From: CAVUBL01 sp963739795
GTDB taxonomy: Bacteria; Acidobacteriota; Thermoanaerobaculia; Multivoradales; DATKCC01
Length of the DNA stretch: 64,000 bases
Reading direction: 5' to 3'
Assembly: GCA_963739795.1 (NCBI GenBank)
Contig: CAVUBL010000013.1
Coordinates: 62,001 to 126,000, forward strand
A program made the position numbers and the translations under genes. Every line of letters starts with the position of its first letter. Position 1 is the stretch's first letter. Below, in pieces: positions 1 to 9,028 of the stretch. The notes beneath the pieces were generated by a model. It searched no databases. It had not been told where the DNA came from and saw nothing but the letters and a program-made list of their open reading frames with translations.

Positions 1-97
1 CCAGCCCGGAGGGCGGGAGGAGGTCCGCACCCACCAGCTCGACCCTCTGGTGGTGGACATCTTCCTCGGCGTCATCGAAGAGCGGCCCTGGGGGTAG
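1..97 (+). CDS. C-terminal end of a possible HD-GYP-type protein (partial)
   Basis: The second reading frame is open from the window edge to a TAG at 95-97 and gives about 31 residues ending in a segment like HQLDPLVVDIFLGVIEE. That wording resembles the last helix of HD-GYP cyclic-di-GMP phosphodiesterase domains (LDPxVVxAFL). The rest of the gene lies outside the window, so no catalytic HD or GYP residues can be checked. It could also be another helical signalling domain. It is followed by about 85 bases without a gene and then by the convergent DUF4388 gene. Confidence 0.4.
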   Translation, partial: QPGGREEVRTHQLDPLVVDIFLGVIEERPWG

Positions 98-182
98 GGG
101 AGGGTGGCCCGGATTTCTCACCAGCCTTCTGCTGCAACGCCGCATTTGCCCGCATCTCCGGCGTTGGGCTCGGTCCAGACTC

Positions 183-1268
183 CTACGAGAGCTGTCGTTC
201 GATCTGGTCCAGGCGCGCTTCGAGGACGGCCTTCTCGATGGCCAGCCCGGCCTCGATCATGAGCACCTCGAGGGCCTCGGTGGAGCCGATGGGCCGTTGC
301 TCGGGGACGTTGTCGCCGTAGAGGGCGAAGGCGGCGGTGCCGTTGACCACGATGGGGATCACGACCACCTCGGGGGGCAGCACGCCGCCCAGGGCCTCGG
401 ACAGCCGGTCGTTGCCCGCCGTACGCCCCGGGCGCCCGCGGAAGATCTCCTGGGAGTCCGCCACCTCGGAGAGCACCGAGGGCTCGTGGAGGGGCACCTC
501 GAGGTTCCGGACCAGATCGTCCCCTGACAGCTCGGTCTCGCCGTCGACCCCGAACTGGCCGAGGCCCCGGGCGTGGTCCCTGCCGAGGCTGAAGAGCACC
601 CCCCGGCGCAGCATCTGCGCGGCGAACCGGAGGAGCTGGAGCGAGATCTCGCCGGTGAACGCCGGGCTGCGGACCTCGGCCATCACCTGGCGCAGGGAGA
701 GGGGCTCGCCCCGCGGCGGGATCGAGGCCGCCTTGACCGCCTCGGCGCCGGCGTCCTCTCCCTGTTCGGCCGCCGGCCGCAGGGCGTCGATCAGCACGCC
801 CTCGGGGCTGAGCCCGGGCTCGAGAACCAGGTCCTGGTAGTCGACCTCCACCTCGCCGCGGTCCGGGATGCTCACGTTCTGGAACTTGAAGTAGGCGTCC
901 CGCCAGGAGATGAGGTCGCGGATCACCTCGCCCACCTGCTCGCGCATGACCTCCCGGAGGCGATCCTCTTCGAGCTCGCCGAGCTCCACGAGGATCGCGC
1001 CCAGGCGCCGCTCCACCGAGGAGCGGTTCTGGATCTCGAGCGCCCGGCGGAGGGCCTCCGGTGTGATCAAGCCGCGGCTCACCAGGATGCTCCCGAAGGC
1101 CTCGCGGGGGTGGTTCGAGGCCGCGTAGATTACCCGGCCGCCCCGGAACAGGACTACTCCGAAGCCCTCCCGGTGGCTCAGTGTCAGCTTTCCGGTCCGC
1201 CCGCCCTCCGCAAGGATCTGGAGCAGGTTGGGAAGCGAGATCTCGTCCAGTCGGCCTCTCGTAGCCAT
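183..1268 (-). CDS. DUF4388 (PATAN-like) domain protein
   Basis: A 361-residue cytoplasmic protein. Residues 1-100 begin MATRGRLDEISLPNLLQILA and carry the LxEISLPNLLQ...GKLTL...F..G.VIYA pattern of DUF4388, a domain common in Acidobacteriota, Myxococcota and Thermus that is usually joined to receiver, helix-turn-helix or GAF modules and linked to signalling and gliding. A middle stretch (GSILVSRGLITPEALRRAL) matches the general-secretion MshEN-like helical repeat seen after many DUF4388 domains. The C-terminal third looks like a degenerate GAF-type domain (VVVIPIVVNGTAAFALYGDN). The start at 1268 is preferred over the longer frame because AGGAAGGGG precedes it at good spacing. No signal peptide. 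Family call is firm, function is not known. Confidence 0.8.
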   Translation of the reverse strand: MATRGRLDEISLPNLLQILAEGGRTGKLTLSHREGFGVVLFRGGRVIYAASNHPREAFGSILVSRGLITPEALRRALEIQNRSSVERRLGAILVELGELEEDRLREVMREQVGEVIRDLISWRDAYFKFQNVSIPDRGEVEVDYQDLVLEPGLSPEGVLIDALRPAAEQGEDAGAEAVKAASIPPRGEPLSLRQVMAEVRSPAFTGEISLQLLRFAAQMLRRGVLFSLGRDHARGLGQFGVDGETELSGDDLVRNLEVPLHEPSVLSEVADSQEIFRGRPGRTAGNDRLSEALGGVLPPEVVVIPIVVNGTAAFALYGDNVPEQRPIGSTEALEVLMIEAGLAIEKAVLEARLDQIERQLS

Positions 1269-1434
1269 CAGTCCCCTTCCTCTGCGCTTGCGGAGGCTCG
1301 CTCCGCCGCTCTTTGTGACCGGCGGAAACATGACCTCCTCTTTAAGTGTAGAACGAAAGAAGTCTGTTTCGCCTGACGCTGGCCTTCACCGCGGGACGAC
1401 CGGACGGTAGGATCGGCTCCGGAGGAGGACAACC

Positions 1435-1695
1435 GTGGTCAAGAAGGGAAGAAACTTGTCGAAAGTCGTCTGGCCCTCGAGCTCTGCGGGGCCCCTGCCC
1501 CGCCAGGTGGCGAAGATCGGCCGCAACGAGCCGTGCCCGTGCGGGAGTGGCAAGAAGTACAAGGACTGCCACGAGAAGGAGGGGGAGCGGTTCCTGATCA
1601 AGCTCGCCCGCCGCCAGGAAAAGCAGAGGCGGAGCGAGCACAAGGAGCAGTTGAAGCGGGACGGGGTCCCGTGGTTTCGGCGGATCTTCCGCTGA
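1435..1695 (+). CDS. SEC-C metal-binding motif protein
   Basis: A small basic protein of 86 residues starting at GTG with GGAGGAGG seven bases upstream. Residues about 27-47 hold IGRNEPCPCGSGKKYKDCH, the SEC-C zinc-binding motif (CxCxSGKKYKxCH) found at the C-terminus of SecA, where it contacts SecB and ribosomes, and in many stand-alone small proteins. The rest is a charged helix ending in RRIFR. It is read divergently from the DUF4388 gene. The metal-binding motif is plain; the biological role of stand-alone SEC-C proteins is unknown. Confidence 0.8.
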   Translation: MVKKGRNLSKVVWPSSSAGPLPRQVAKIGRNEPCPCGSGKKYKDCHEKEGERFLIKLARRQEKQRRSEHKEQLKRDGVPWFRRIFR

Positions 1696-1854
1696 GTTGG
1701 GTCGTGCTAGACTGAACATATCTAGTCCTGGCGCTACACAGCGAGCGGATCACCCTCGGCGCGGGGGGTTCACCTGAGCCGGTCGATGAGTCCCAGGCGA
1801 AGCGGTATCTTCGCGCTTGAGGGTTGTCGCAGTCTCGGAAAGGAGACCGAACCC

Positions 1855-3663
1855 ATGGCCGAAGACCGCAAACCCGATGTCCGACCCATTCCGTCCGATC
1901 CGGAGGGCCCGCCCTCCGGCGTGAGCCGCAGGGCGTTCCTCCGGTGGGGCGCCCTGGCTGGCGCCGGTGCCTCGGTCACCCCCTGGCTCGGCGGTTCGGA
2001 GGCGCGGGCCTCCTCCCTTCCCAAGAACAATCCGGCCCCCGAGCTCGAGGACGCGACCATCGCCGAGCTCCAGGCGGCGATGACCAACGGCGAGCTCACC
2101 GCTGTCGAGCTGGTCGACCAGTACCTGGCGCGAATCGAGGCCCTCGACGTCGATGGGCCCGGCCTGAACTCTGTGCTCGAGCTCAACACGCGGGCGCGCC
2201 AGATCGCCCGACAGCGGGACATGGAGCGCGAGCACGGCGACGTCCGCGGGCCTCTTCATGGAATCCCGTTCCTCATCAAGGACAACATCGACACCGGCGA
2301 CGACATGATGACCACCGCCGGCTCCCTCGCCCTGGCGGGGGCGCCGGCCGCGCAGGACGCGCGGGCGCTCTGGAAGCTGCGGCGAGCGGGAGCCGTCCTG
2401 CTGGGCAAGGCGGGCCTCTCCGAGTGGGCCAACTTCCGCGGCTTCGAATCGTCGAGCGGCTGGAGTGGAAGGGGCGGGCAGGTGAGGAACCCCTACGTCC
2501 TGGATCGCAACCCGTGCGGCTCGAGCTCGGGCTCGGCGGCGGCCACCTCGGCCAGTCTCTGCGCCTTCGCCCTGGGCACCGAGACCGACGGCTCGGTGGT
2601 CTGCCCGGCCTCGACCTGCGGCATCGTGGGAATCAAGCCCACCCTGGGTCTGATCACCCGGTCCGGAGTGGTTCCCATCTCCCACAACCAGGACACGATC
2701 GGGGTTCACGGCCGGACCGTGGCGGACGCCTCTGCGGTGCTCGGGGCCATGACCGGCGGGGACTCGGACGATCCGGCGACCTTCCCCAGCGCGGGGAATT
2801 TCTACAAGGACTACACCCAGTTCCTGAATCCCGACGGCCTCCAGGGAGCCCGGATCGGCGTGGCGCGCGACGCGATCTACGGATCGAGCGACGAGGCCAA
2901 CTCGATCTTCGAGCAGGCACTCGAGGCCATGGCGGCGGCCGGGGCGACCTTGATCGATCCGGCGCCCATCCCGAACGCCAACGAGTTCGCCAGCGACCCG
3001 TCCGAGACGATCGTCCTGATCTACGACTTCAAGCGGGACCTGAACGCCTACCTGGCGAACCGCACCGGCGTGCCGGTGTCGACGTTGGCCGACTGCATCC
3101 AGTTCAACCTCGACCACGCCGACGAGGAGCTCCAGTACTTCGGGCAGGAGTACTTCCTCCTGGCCGAGGCGGACATCTTCACCGACGCCCAGTACGCCGA
3201 CGCCCTGGCGACCGGTCCGCGCCTGGCCGGGCCCGACGGGATCGACGCGGCGCTCGCCTTGAACAACCTGGACGCGTTGGTGGCGGTCACCGGTTCGCCC
3301 GCCTGGACCACCGACCTGGTGCTGGGAGACCACTTCCTGACCGCGAGCTCACCCTACCCGGCGGTGGCGGGCTATCCCAACGTCACCGTGCCGGCCGGCA
3401 ACGCCTTCGGCCTGCCGGTGGGCATCAACTTCTTCGCCGGTGCGTGGAGCGAGCCGATGCTGATCAAGCTCGCTTCCGGCTTCGAGGCTGCCACCCAGGC
3501 GCGCACGACGCCGCAGTTCCTCGACAGCCTGCCCCTGCCCGTGGCGATGGGCAAGGCTGCCCGGCAGGGAGGGCGCACGGTCGCCACCGAGATCGACCGG
3601 GTGCTCAAGGAGCAGGCGCTGGAGCGGCTCACGCGCCGCTTCCCACGGCTGCGCTACCTGTAG
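1855..3663 (+). CDS. Tat-exported amidase-signature hydrolase
   Basis: A 602-residue amidase-signature protein. The start at 1855 has AAAGGAGACC upstream and gives an N-terminus with a twin-arginine signal (SRRAFLRWGALAGAGA), so the enzyme should be exported folded. The amidase fold is shown by IPFLIKDNID (catalytic Lys near residue 141) and by the Gly/Ser-rich stretch NPCGSSSGSAAAT (cis-Ser and nucleophile Ser near residues 222-228), followed by TETDGSVVCPA. These make the Ser-cisSer-Lys triad of the family, which hydrolyses carboxamides. Related secreted enzymes in Acidobacteriota are annotated as amidases without known substrate. GatA is unlikely because of the export signal and absence of gatB/gatC neighbours. 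Confidence 0.9.
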   Translation: MAEDRKPDVRPIPSDPEGPPSGVSRRAFLRWGALAGAGASVTPWLGGSEARASSLPKNNPAPELEDATIAELQAAMTNGELTAVELVDQYLARIEALDVDGPGLNSVLELNTRARQIARQRDMEREHGDVRGPLHGIPFLIKDNIDTGDDMMTTAGSLALAGAPAAQDARALWKLRRAGAVLLGKAGLSEWANFRGFESSSGWSGRGGQVRNPYVLDRNPCGSSSGSAAATSASLCAFALGTETDGSVVCPASTCGIVGIKPTLGLITRSGVVPISHNQDTIGVHGRTVADASAVLGAMTGGDSDDPATFPSAGNFYKDYTQFLNPDGLQGARIGVARDAIYGSSDEANSIFEQALEAMAAAGATLIDPAPIPNANEFASDPSETIVLIYDFKRDLNAYLANRTGVPVSTLADCIQFNLDHADEELQYFGQEYFLLAEADIFTDAQYADALATGPRLAGPDGIDAALALNNLDALVAVTGSPAWTTDLVLGDHFLTASSPYPAVAGYPNVTVPAGNAFGLPVGINFFAGAWSEPMLIKLASGFEAATQARTTPQFLDSLPLPVAMGKAARQGGRTVATEIDRVLKEQALERLTRRFPRLRYL

Positions 3664-3759
3664 GCCCGCGGCTCCCGCGGAACACGGCTCGGGGGGCGAG
3701 CCCGCCCTCCGGGTCGCTGCTCCTCGGCCCCTTTCGGGCGAGACGGCTCCGCGGCGTGA

Positions 3760-4892
3760 GTGGTCGGGCGATGGCTAGGTCCGCCCGAAGGCTCGGGGGC
3801 CGCTGACAGCGGGACCTTCAACTTGTCCCCCGCCGGAGGCCCGGTGGGGGTCACCGCCTTGGTGCGCGGAGAAGAGAACACCTACCTGGCGGCCTGGAAC
3901 CACTTCGCGGGCGGCCCCATCGAGGTGAGGCCGTTCGACGGCCGGGGCGCGGCCCTGGGCGCCCTCCGACGGTTGGCCGACCGAGCCGGCTCCGCGTTCG
4001 CCCTGGCCCGGCGGTCAGGGGGGTTTGTGGCAGCCTGGATCGCGCCGGGGAGCCCTCCCGAGATCGTGTTCCGCCTGCTGGGACCGGACGGCGAGCCGGT
4101 GGGGGAGGTTCGATCCGTCGTTTCGCTGCCGGGCCCGCCGACGGTGGTCCTGCTCTCTGTCGCGGCCGATGCCGCCGGCGATCTCGTGGTGGCGTGGAGC
4201 CAGTTCATCCCCCTTCCCGGGGGGGAGGAGCCCGCGCTGTCGGTCCGCGGCTTCTACCCTTGGGGTGACCCCGCGAGCCCGGGGAGCCGCGGAGCGAGCC
4301 CTTCGCGCTCGCCGACAGCCTGCTGGAGGGCGGTCCCCCGGACGAGCCCACCCCCTACGAGCCCTACGTCAACGGCCTCGACGCCGACCGGGGCGCGGAC
4401 GGCCACGTTCTCGTCGGCTGGGGTGTGGGGGGCGTGACCGGCCCGCAGTCGGTGGCCGACCTTTCGATCTGGACCAGCCGGGCCCGGCGCTTCGCCGAGG
4501 CCGCGGCTCCGTCGCCCCCTCCGTCCCCTCCACCTCCGCCGCCGGAGACGCCGCCGCTGACCTCGGACGCGCTGCCCGGCTTTCGGGTCTGGGCGCGGAT
4601 CACCGACGGCGGCGGGGCCGCGGTCCTCGGCTCGGCCTACGAGCCGTGTCTCGCCGAGACGCTCTGCGTCGTGGGCCGGGTGCCGGGCCGTTCGGAGCTG
4701 TTCGTGCGCGTGGTGGGCCCGAAGCCCAACGGCAGGCTCTGGCCGACCCTGGTAAAGCTCTCGACCTCGGAGGTCGAGGTCGGGATCGAGCAGGTCGCGA
4801 GCGGTCTGACGCGGTACTACGACCTGCCGGCAGCGACGCCCGGCGTCGACGAGCTCCCCGGTCTGTTCGATCGCCAGGGCTTTCCGCCCTGA
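3760..4892 (+). pseudogene. Secreted beta-propeller-like protein, 5'-truncated and frameshifted
   Basis: Two overlapping reading frames make one product. The first (from GTG 3760) has repeated GDLVVAW/GGFVAAW strands like bacterial beta-propeller repeats; it loses sense near 4268-4290. The sense continues in the third frame from about 4278 (EPRSEPFALADSLLEGG) through a proline-rich linker to 4892. The last 90 residues, with VRVVGPKPNGRLWPTLVKL and PGVDELPGLFDR, match the tail of the protease at 24424-26169. There is no signal peptide or ribosome site at the 5' end and the frame opens directly after a TGA, so the N-terminus seems lost. A single-base indel in the assembly could explain the frameshift but not the missing start. 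Confidence 0.65.
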
Positions 4893-4959
4893 GCCCCGAC
4901 GACCCACCGGCGCCGGGAATCCTATAAGATCGATTCTGATCACTCCGAGGTCGCCGACC

Positions 4960-5298
4960 GTGCCGTCACGCTCGAACACGCGCCGCGAAACCCGGTTCCC
5001 GGTCGACGGGATTCAGGGCAGTCTGCACCGGCCCGGCGATCTGCGGGTCATCAATCTGAGCCGGAGCGGGATCGCCTTCGCCACCTTCCATCGTGTGACG
5101 GTCGGTGATTCCTACTTCGTCGAGATCCGCTACCGGAGCCAGGCCGTGAGCGTGGAGATCGAGCTGCGCTGGTGTTTCCGCCAGCCCGACACCGAGCCGA
5201 ACGAGCCCTCCCTCTACCTCGCCGGCGGGCGGCTCGTGGACATCGTCCGGGACGACCCCGAAGGGCTCTGGCGCGGCCTCCTGGTCATCCAGGGATAG
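4960..5298 (+). CDS. PilZ domain protein
   Basis: A 112-residue single-domain protein starting at GTG. It carries both halves of the cyclic-di-GMP site: RRETR near residues 8-12 (RxxxR) and INLSRSG near residues 31-37 ([D/N]xSxxG). The remainder is the PilZ barrel, ending RGLLVIQG. It is therefore expected to bind cyclic di-GMP and act as a cytoplasmic effector; its target is unknown. Its stop codon TAG is formed exactly at the left junction of the 315-bp inverted-repeat element, which supplies the final G, so the original C-terminus may have been slightly different. Confidence 0.8.
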   Translation: MPSRSNTRRETRFPVDGIQGSLHRPGDLRVINLSRSGIAFATFHRVTVGDSYFVEIRYRSQAVSVEIELRWCFRQPDTEPNEPSLYLAGGRLVDIVRDDPEGLWRGLLVIQG

Positions 5299-5612
5299 GA
5301 GTCTGCGCGGCAGAAACACGTAGTCGCGCGCAAGGGTCTTACGGGGTGGATCCAAGGCGCGAGGAGGAGGCGATGCGGGGACATCGTAGACGACGAGCAA
5401 CGCCAGAGACACCCCGTAACCCCCTTGCGCCCCGACCAACTCCCTCCGGGAGTCGGTGCCCGTTGCGGCGGCGTGGTGCCGTCTACTTCGTTCCCGCTCC
5501 TCGACGATGGCTCGGCATCGCCTGCGTCGCGGTGCCTCGTATCCGGCGGGCACCGGCCGAAGGCTGGTCGGGCGCTCGCAACGCGACTGCGCGTTTCTGC
5601 CGCGCAGACTCC
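5298..5612. mobile_element. 315-bp MITE with 5'-TA target duplication
   Basis: A non-coding element bounded by terminal inverted repeats. The first 20 bases GGAGTCTGCGCGGCAGAAAC are repeated perfectly in reverse at 5593-5612, and similarity extends to about 32 bases. Both ends are flanked by TA, the duplication typical of IS630/Tc1-mariner-type transposition. Inside lie nested inverted repeats, including CAAGGGTCTTACGGGGTG against CACCCCGTAACCCCCTTG. No transposase is encoded, so it would need to be mobilised in trans. It fills the space between the PilZ gene and the convergent Asp-box protein gene and could also act as a bidirectional terminator. Confidence 0.75.
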
Positions 5613-5625
5613 TAGCCCTCGCCTC

Positions 5626-8600
5626 CTACCGGCGGCCGGCCGGCCCCCCGGCGAGGAGCGTCTCCAGCTTTCCGCGGTACTCCTCGAACATCGTCTCCTG
5701 CGGCTCGGTGGGTGCTCGGTCCGCGCTCTCGAGGTCGGTTTCGAGGGTCGCCAGGACGCCGCTGATGGTCCGCAGCTCGCTCCGACGTGCCTGGGCCCCC
5801 GCCGTGGTGGCGTCCTTCCCGGTCGCTTCGTAGGCCGCGCGCACGCGTCCCAGGGCACCTCCGATCCGTCGCTGGAGGTCGAGGAGCGCCTCGAGGTCGG
5901 CGCCGGAGGTGTCCAAGCGGGGATCGAGCCGCACCTCCAGCGGCTGCGTGAGGGTGGTCTCTCCGACGGTGAGGCGCACCTGGTAGCGGCCGGGCAGCAC
6001 GAAGGCCCCCTGCGGTAGCGCTGGGCTTCCGACGTCCGGAACGGCGGCGATGGAGTAGTCGTATCGGATCGCGGGAGGCCGCGGGTAGCGCAGGTCCCAG
6101 ACGAAGCGATCGTGGCCGGGAGTGGCCGGCAGGGCCGCCAGCGGCTCGAGCCAGTCGTCGGTGAAGTACTGCTCTGCTGCGGGGCGCTCCGGAACCTCGT
6201 CGCTTCGGAACGTCCGGATCACCCGGCCCTCCGCGTCGAGGATGTCGAGGGTCACCGGATCGGAGACGGGAGTGGGGAGGTAGTAGTCCAGGACCGCTCC
6301 GGCCGGCGGGTTCGGGGTGGTGGGCTCCTCGGCGGGCAGAGGCGTGTCCTTGTTGTTGTTGACGCGCAGGCGCACCGCCGGGGCGGGCGGTACCAAGTAC
6401 GGGTCCGCCGCCCCCTGCGCAGTGGCCTCCGGATGGCGGGCCAGGTAGCGCAGCGGGGTCACGTCGTCGAGCACCCAGAGGGCGCGGCCCTCGGTCGCGG
6501 CCACCAGGTCCCGGTCGTGGACGGTGAGGTCGTTGACCCCGCTGGTGGGGAGGTCGAGCTGGAGCGGCTGCCAGCGGTCGCCGTCGTCGAAGGAGACGAA
6601 GACGCCGCGGCTGGTGCCGGCATAGAGGAGGTCGGGGGCTGCCGGATCCTGGCGGATCACGCTCACCCAGCCCGCCGCGGGCAGCCCGGAGGTCACCGGC
6701 TGCCAGGTGGCGCCGAAGTCGTGGGTGCGGTACGCGTAAGGTGCCGGGTCGTCCAGGCGGTGGCGGTCGACGGCGGCATAGGCGGTGGCCGGATCGGTGG
6801 GGGAGGCGTCGATCTGGGAGATGCGGCTCCAGTCGCCGATCGCCGGCGGCGTCACGTTCTGCCAGTGGGCTCCGTCGTCGCGGGTGAGCTGGATGCGCCC
6901 GTTGTCGGTGCCCACCCAGATCACGCCCTCCTCGACGGGCGACGGCGCGATGGTCATGATCACGCCATACCCGCAGGCCGTGGCCCGCTCGATCGGGACG
7001 TCCCCGGCGCACTCGGGGGCTTTCACAGTATGGGCCCGCTCCGGCACGGCGCCGGTCAGGTCCGGGCTCGCCACCTTCCAGCTCTTGCCGCCGTCGGTGG
7101 AGCGGAACAGGACCTGGGCGCCCTGGTAGAGGGCGTGGGGCGGCAGGGGCGAAAGGGCGATGGGGGTGATCCAGGTGTAGCGGTAGCGCACCGTCGTGGG
7201 CCGGGCGCCGTAGGTGGAGACGGGCCAGGGCGAGACGTTCTGGACCTGCCCCGTCGCCGCGTCCCAGCGCGAGAGCCTCCCGCCCAGCCCGCTGCCGTAG
7301 ACCACACCTGGATCGCCCGGGAACGGCAGGTCGTAGTCCCGCTCGTCGCCTCCCACCGGGTGCCAGTCCCGGAAGGAGAGCTGGCCGTAGTCGCTCCGGC
7401 TCGCCGCGGCCGCGGTGCCGCTGTCCTGCTGGCCAGAGTAGATCCAGTACGGAAACCGGTCGTCGGTGGCCAGGTGGTAGAACTGCCCGGTCGGCTGGTT
7501 GTACCAGCTACTCCAGGTCGCGCCCCCGTCGACGCTCACCGTGGTGCCCTGGTCGGTGGCCAGGATCATCCTGTGGGGAGCCTTCGGGTCTATCCACAGG
7601 AAGTGGTAGTCGTCGCCTCCCGGCGAGCCCCGAAAGATCGAAAGGGTGGCGCCGCCGTCGGTGGAGCGCAGGAGCGAGCGCCCCAGGACCCAGATCGTGT
7701 CGGGGTCCTTGGGATCGGTGGTGAGGCGTGCGAAGTACCAGTCGGCGACGTCCTCCCCGTTCGTCCGGCTCCAGGTGGCGCCGCCGTCGTCGCTCCGGTA
7801 GAGGCCGCCGTCGTTGCGGGCGGCGACCACGGCGTAGACCCGACGGCCGGCGGTGCCCGGCGCCACCGCCAGGCCGATCCGCCCCAGCGGTCCCGCGGGC
7901 AGGCCCGCGCCGCCCACCGGCGCCCAGGTGGCGCCGCCGTCGCTCGAACGGTAGATGCCGCTGCCGGGGCCGTCGGCCGGGGTGAAATAGGCCTGCCAGG
8001 GGTAGCGCCGGACCTCCCAGAGGGCGGCGTAGACCGTGTCGGGGTGGTCCGGCGAGCGGGCCAGGTCGACGGCGCCGGTGTCGGCGTCCCGGTAGAGGAC
8101 TTTCGTCCAGGTCGTGCCGCCGTCGGTGGAGCGGAAGACCCCGCGCTCCTCGTTCGGGCCGAAGAAGTGCCCCTGGGCGGCCACCAGGACCGTGTCCGGG
8201 TCCTGCGGGTCGACCAGGATCCGCCCGATGTGGCGGCTGTCGGCGAGACCCAGGTGGCTCCAGGTGGCGCCGCCGTCGTCGCTGCGGTAGACCCCGTCGC
8301 CCGAGGTGAGATCCCAGCGCGGGGCCACCTGGCCGGTGCCGACGTAGATCACCGACGGATCGCTCGGCGCCAGAGCCAGGGCACCGACGGAGGCGACGGC
8401 CTGGTGGTCGAAGAGGGAGGTCCAGGTCCTGCCGTCGTCGCTCGTCTTCCAGACACCGCCGTCGGCGGCGCCGAAGTAGAAGGTGCCGGGCGTTCCGGGA
8501 ACCCCCTCGGCGCAGGTCGACCATCCTGCCCGGAAGGGCCCGACGAGGCGCCAATGGAGGGCGCCGAACGCCGCCTCCGGGACGTGGGCCGCTGCGGCGG

Positions 8601-8655
8601 GCTGCGCCGCGAGGCAGGAGAGGGCGAGGGCGAGAAGGGCCGAGATCGGTCTCAT
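5626..8655 (-). CDS. Secreted sortilin/Asp-box beta-propeller protein ('glycosyl hydrolase')
   Basis: A 1,009-residue secreted protein. The start at 8655 has GGAGG upstream and gives a signal peptide (MRPISALLALALSCLAAQPAAAA). The body contains many Asp-box (BNR) repeats of the form S.DGG.TW, for example VYRSDDGGATWS, GVFRSTDGGTTWT and LYRSDDGGATWS, spread over residues 60-700, as in sortilin/VPS10 and xyloglucanase propellers. The last 250 residues hold a FlgD-Ig-like strand region (DYYLPTPVSDPVTLDILDAEG) and a helical tail. Databases usually name this architecture glycosyl hydrolase, but no catalytic residues can be assigned, and binding to polymers or proteins is equally possible. Convergent with PilZ across the MITE. 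Confidence 0.8.
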   Translation of the reverse strand: MRPISALLALALSCLAAQPAAAAHVPEAAFGALHWRLVGPFRAGWSTCAEGVPGTPGTFYFGAADGGVWKTSDDGRTWTSLFDHQAVASVGALALAPSDPSVIYVGTGQVAPRWDLTSGDGVYRSDDGGATWSHLGLADSRHIGRILVDPQDPDTVLVAAQGHFFGPNEERGVFRSTDGGTTWTKVLYRDADTGAVDLARSPDHPDTVYAALWEVRRYPWQAYFTPADGPGSGIYRSSDGGATWAPVGGAGLPAGPLGRIGLAVAPGTAGRRVYAVVAARNDGGLYRSDDGGATWSRTNGEDVADWYFARLTTDPKDPDTIWVLGRSLLRSTDGGATLSIFRGSPGGDDYHFLWIDPKAPHRMILATDQGTTVSVDGGATWSSWYNQPTGQFYHLATDDRFPYWIYSGQQDSGTAAAASRSDYGQLSFRDWHPVGGDERDYDLPFPGDPGVVYGSGLGGRLSRWDAATGQVQNVSPWPVSTYGARPTTVRYRYTWITPIALSPLPPHALYQGAQVLFRSTDGGKSWKVASPDLTGAVPERAHTVKAPECAGDVPIERATACGYGVIMTIAPSPVEEGVIWVGTDNGRIQLTRDDGAHWQNVTPPAIGDWSRISQIDASPTDPATAYAAVDRHRLDDPAPYAYRTHDFGATWQPVTSGLPAAGWVSVIRQDPAAPDLLYAGTSRGVFVSFDDGDRWQPLQLDLPTSGVNDLTVHDRDLVAATEGRALWVLDDVTPLRYLARHPEATAQGAADPYLVPPAPAVRLRVNNNKDTPLPAEEPTTPNPPAGAVLDYYLPTPVSDPVTLDILDAEGRVIRTFRSDEVPERPAAEQYFTDDWLEPLAALPATPGHDRFVWDLRYPRPPAIRYDYSIAAVPDVGSPALPQGAFVLPGRYQVRLTVGETTLTQPLEVRLDPRLDTSGADLEALLDLQRRIGGALGRVRAAYEATGKDATTAGAQARRSELRTISGVLATLETDLESADRAPTEPQETMFEEYRGKLETLLAGGPAGRR

Positions 8656-8854
8656 GGGGGCCTCCGTGGGTCGCGGCAATATACCGCGGACGCCCCGGTC
8701 AGTGCTGGCGGATCAGTAAATGACCCGGCGATCGCCGATTGACCCGCTCAAGGCCCGCCGACCGGTGCAGGATTTGATCCACTTTCGACGTGCCGCCCCG
8801 GCGAGGCTGCCGTAAAGCCTTGATTTTCGGGCCTCGGCGCGTCTCGGCGCAGCT

Positions 8855-8870
8855 TGGCACGCCGGTTGCT
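8855..8870 (+). promoter_or_regulatory. Sigma-54 (-24/-12) promoter of first EXORDIUM-like gene
   Basis: TGGCACGCCGGTTGCT matches the sigma-54 consensus TGGCAC-N5-TTGC[A/T], with the invariant GG (8856-8857) and GC (8868-8869) twelve bases apart. Transcription would start near 8881 and leave a 5' leader of about 145 bases before the gene. An almost identical site lies at the same relative place before the second paralogue. The 372-base gap 8656-9028 otherwise shows no gene. Confidence 0.75.
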
Positions 8871-9028
8871 CTATCGCCTCGCGGTCGACGACTTAACTCG
8901 TAAACCGAGGTGCGAACCCGCAGCTCCGCTGGGCGGAGTTCGTGCTTGCTGTTGGGCGCTCTCCTTCGAGGAGCGTCTCACGGCTCCCTGACCTGTCCAG
9001 CGGAACGATCCGAGGAGGACGCGAAGTG

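Noticed and set aside
573..1376. Long plus-strand ORF opposite the DUF4388 gene
   Set aside because: Shadow frame of a GC-rich gene; His/Arg/Glu-rich low-sense sequence with no domain, while the minus strand has a recognised family and ribosome site.
1824..3806. 660-codon ORF overlapping the amidase gene
   Set aside because: Arg/Pro/Gly-rich out-of-frame translation; the amidase frame has motifs, Tat signal and ribosome site.
5612..7012. 466-codon minus-strand ORF inside the Asp-box protein gene
   Set aside because: Shadow frame; the overlapping frame contains many clear Asp-box repeats.
6112..8742. 876-codon plus-strand ORF opposite the Asp-box gene
   Set aside because: Antisense shadow produced by high third-position GC; no domains or start signal.
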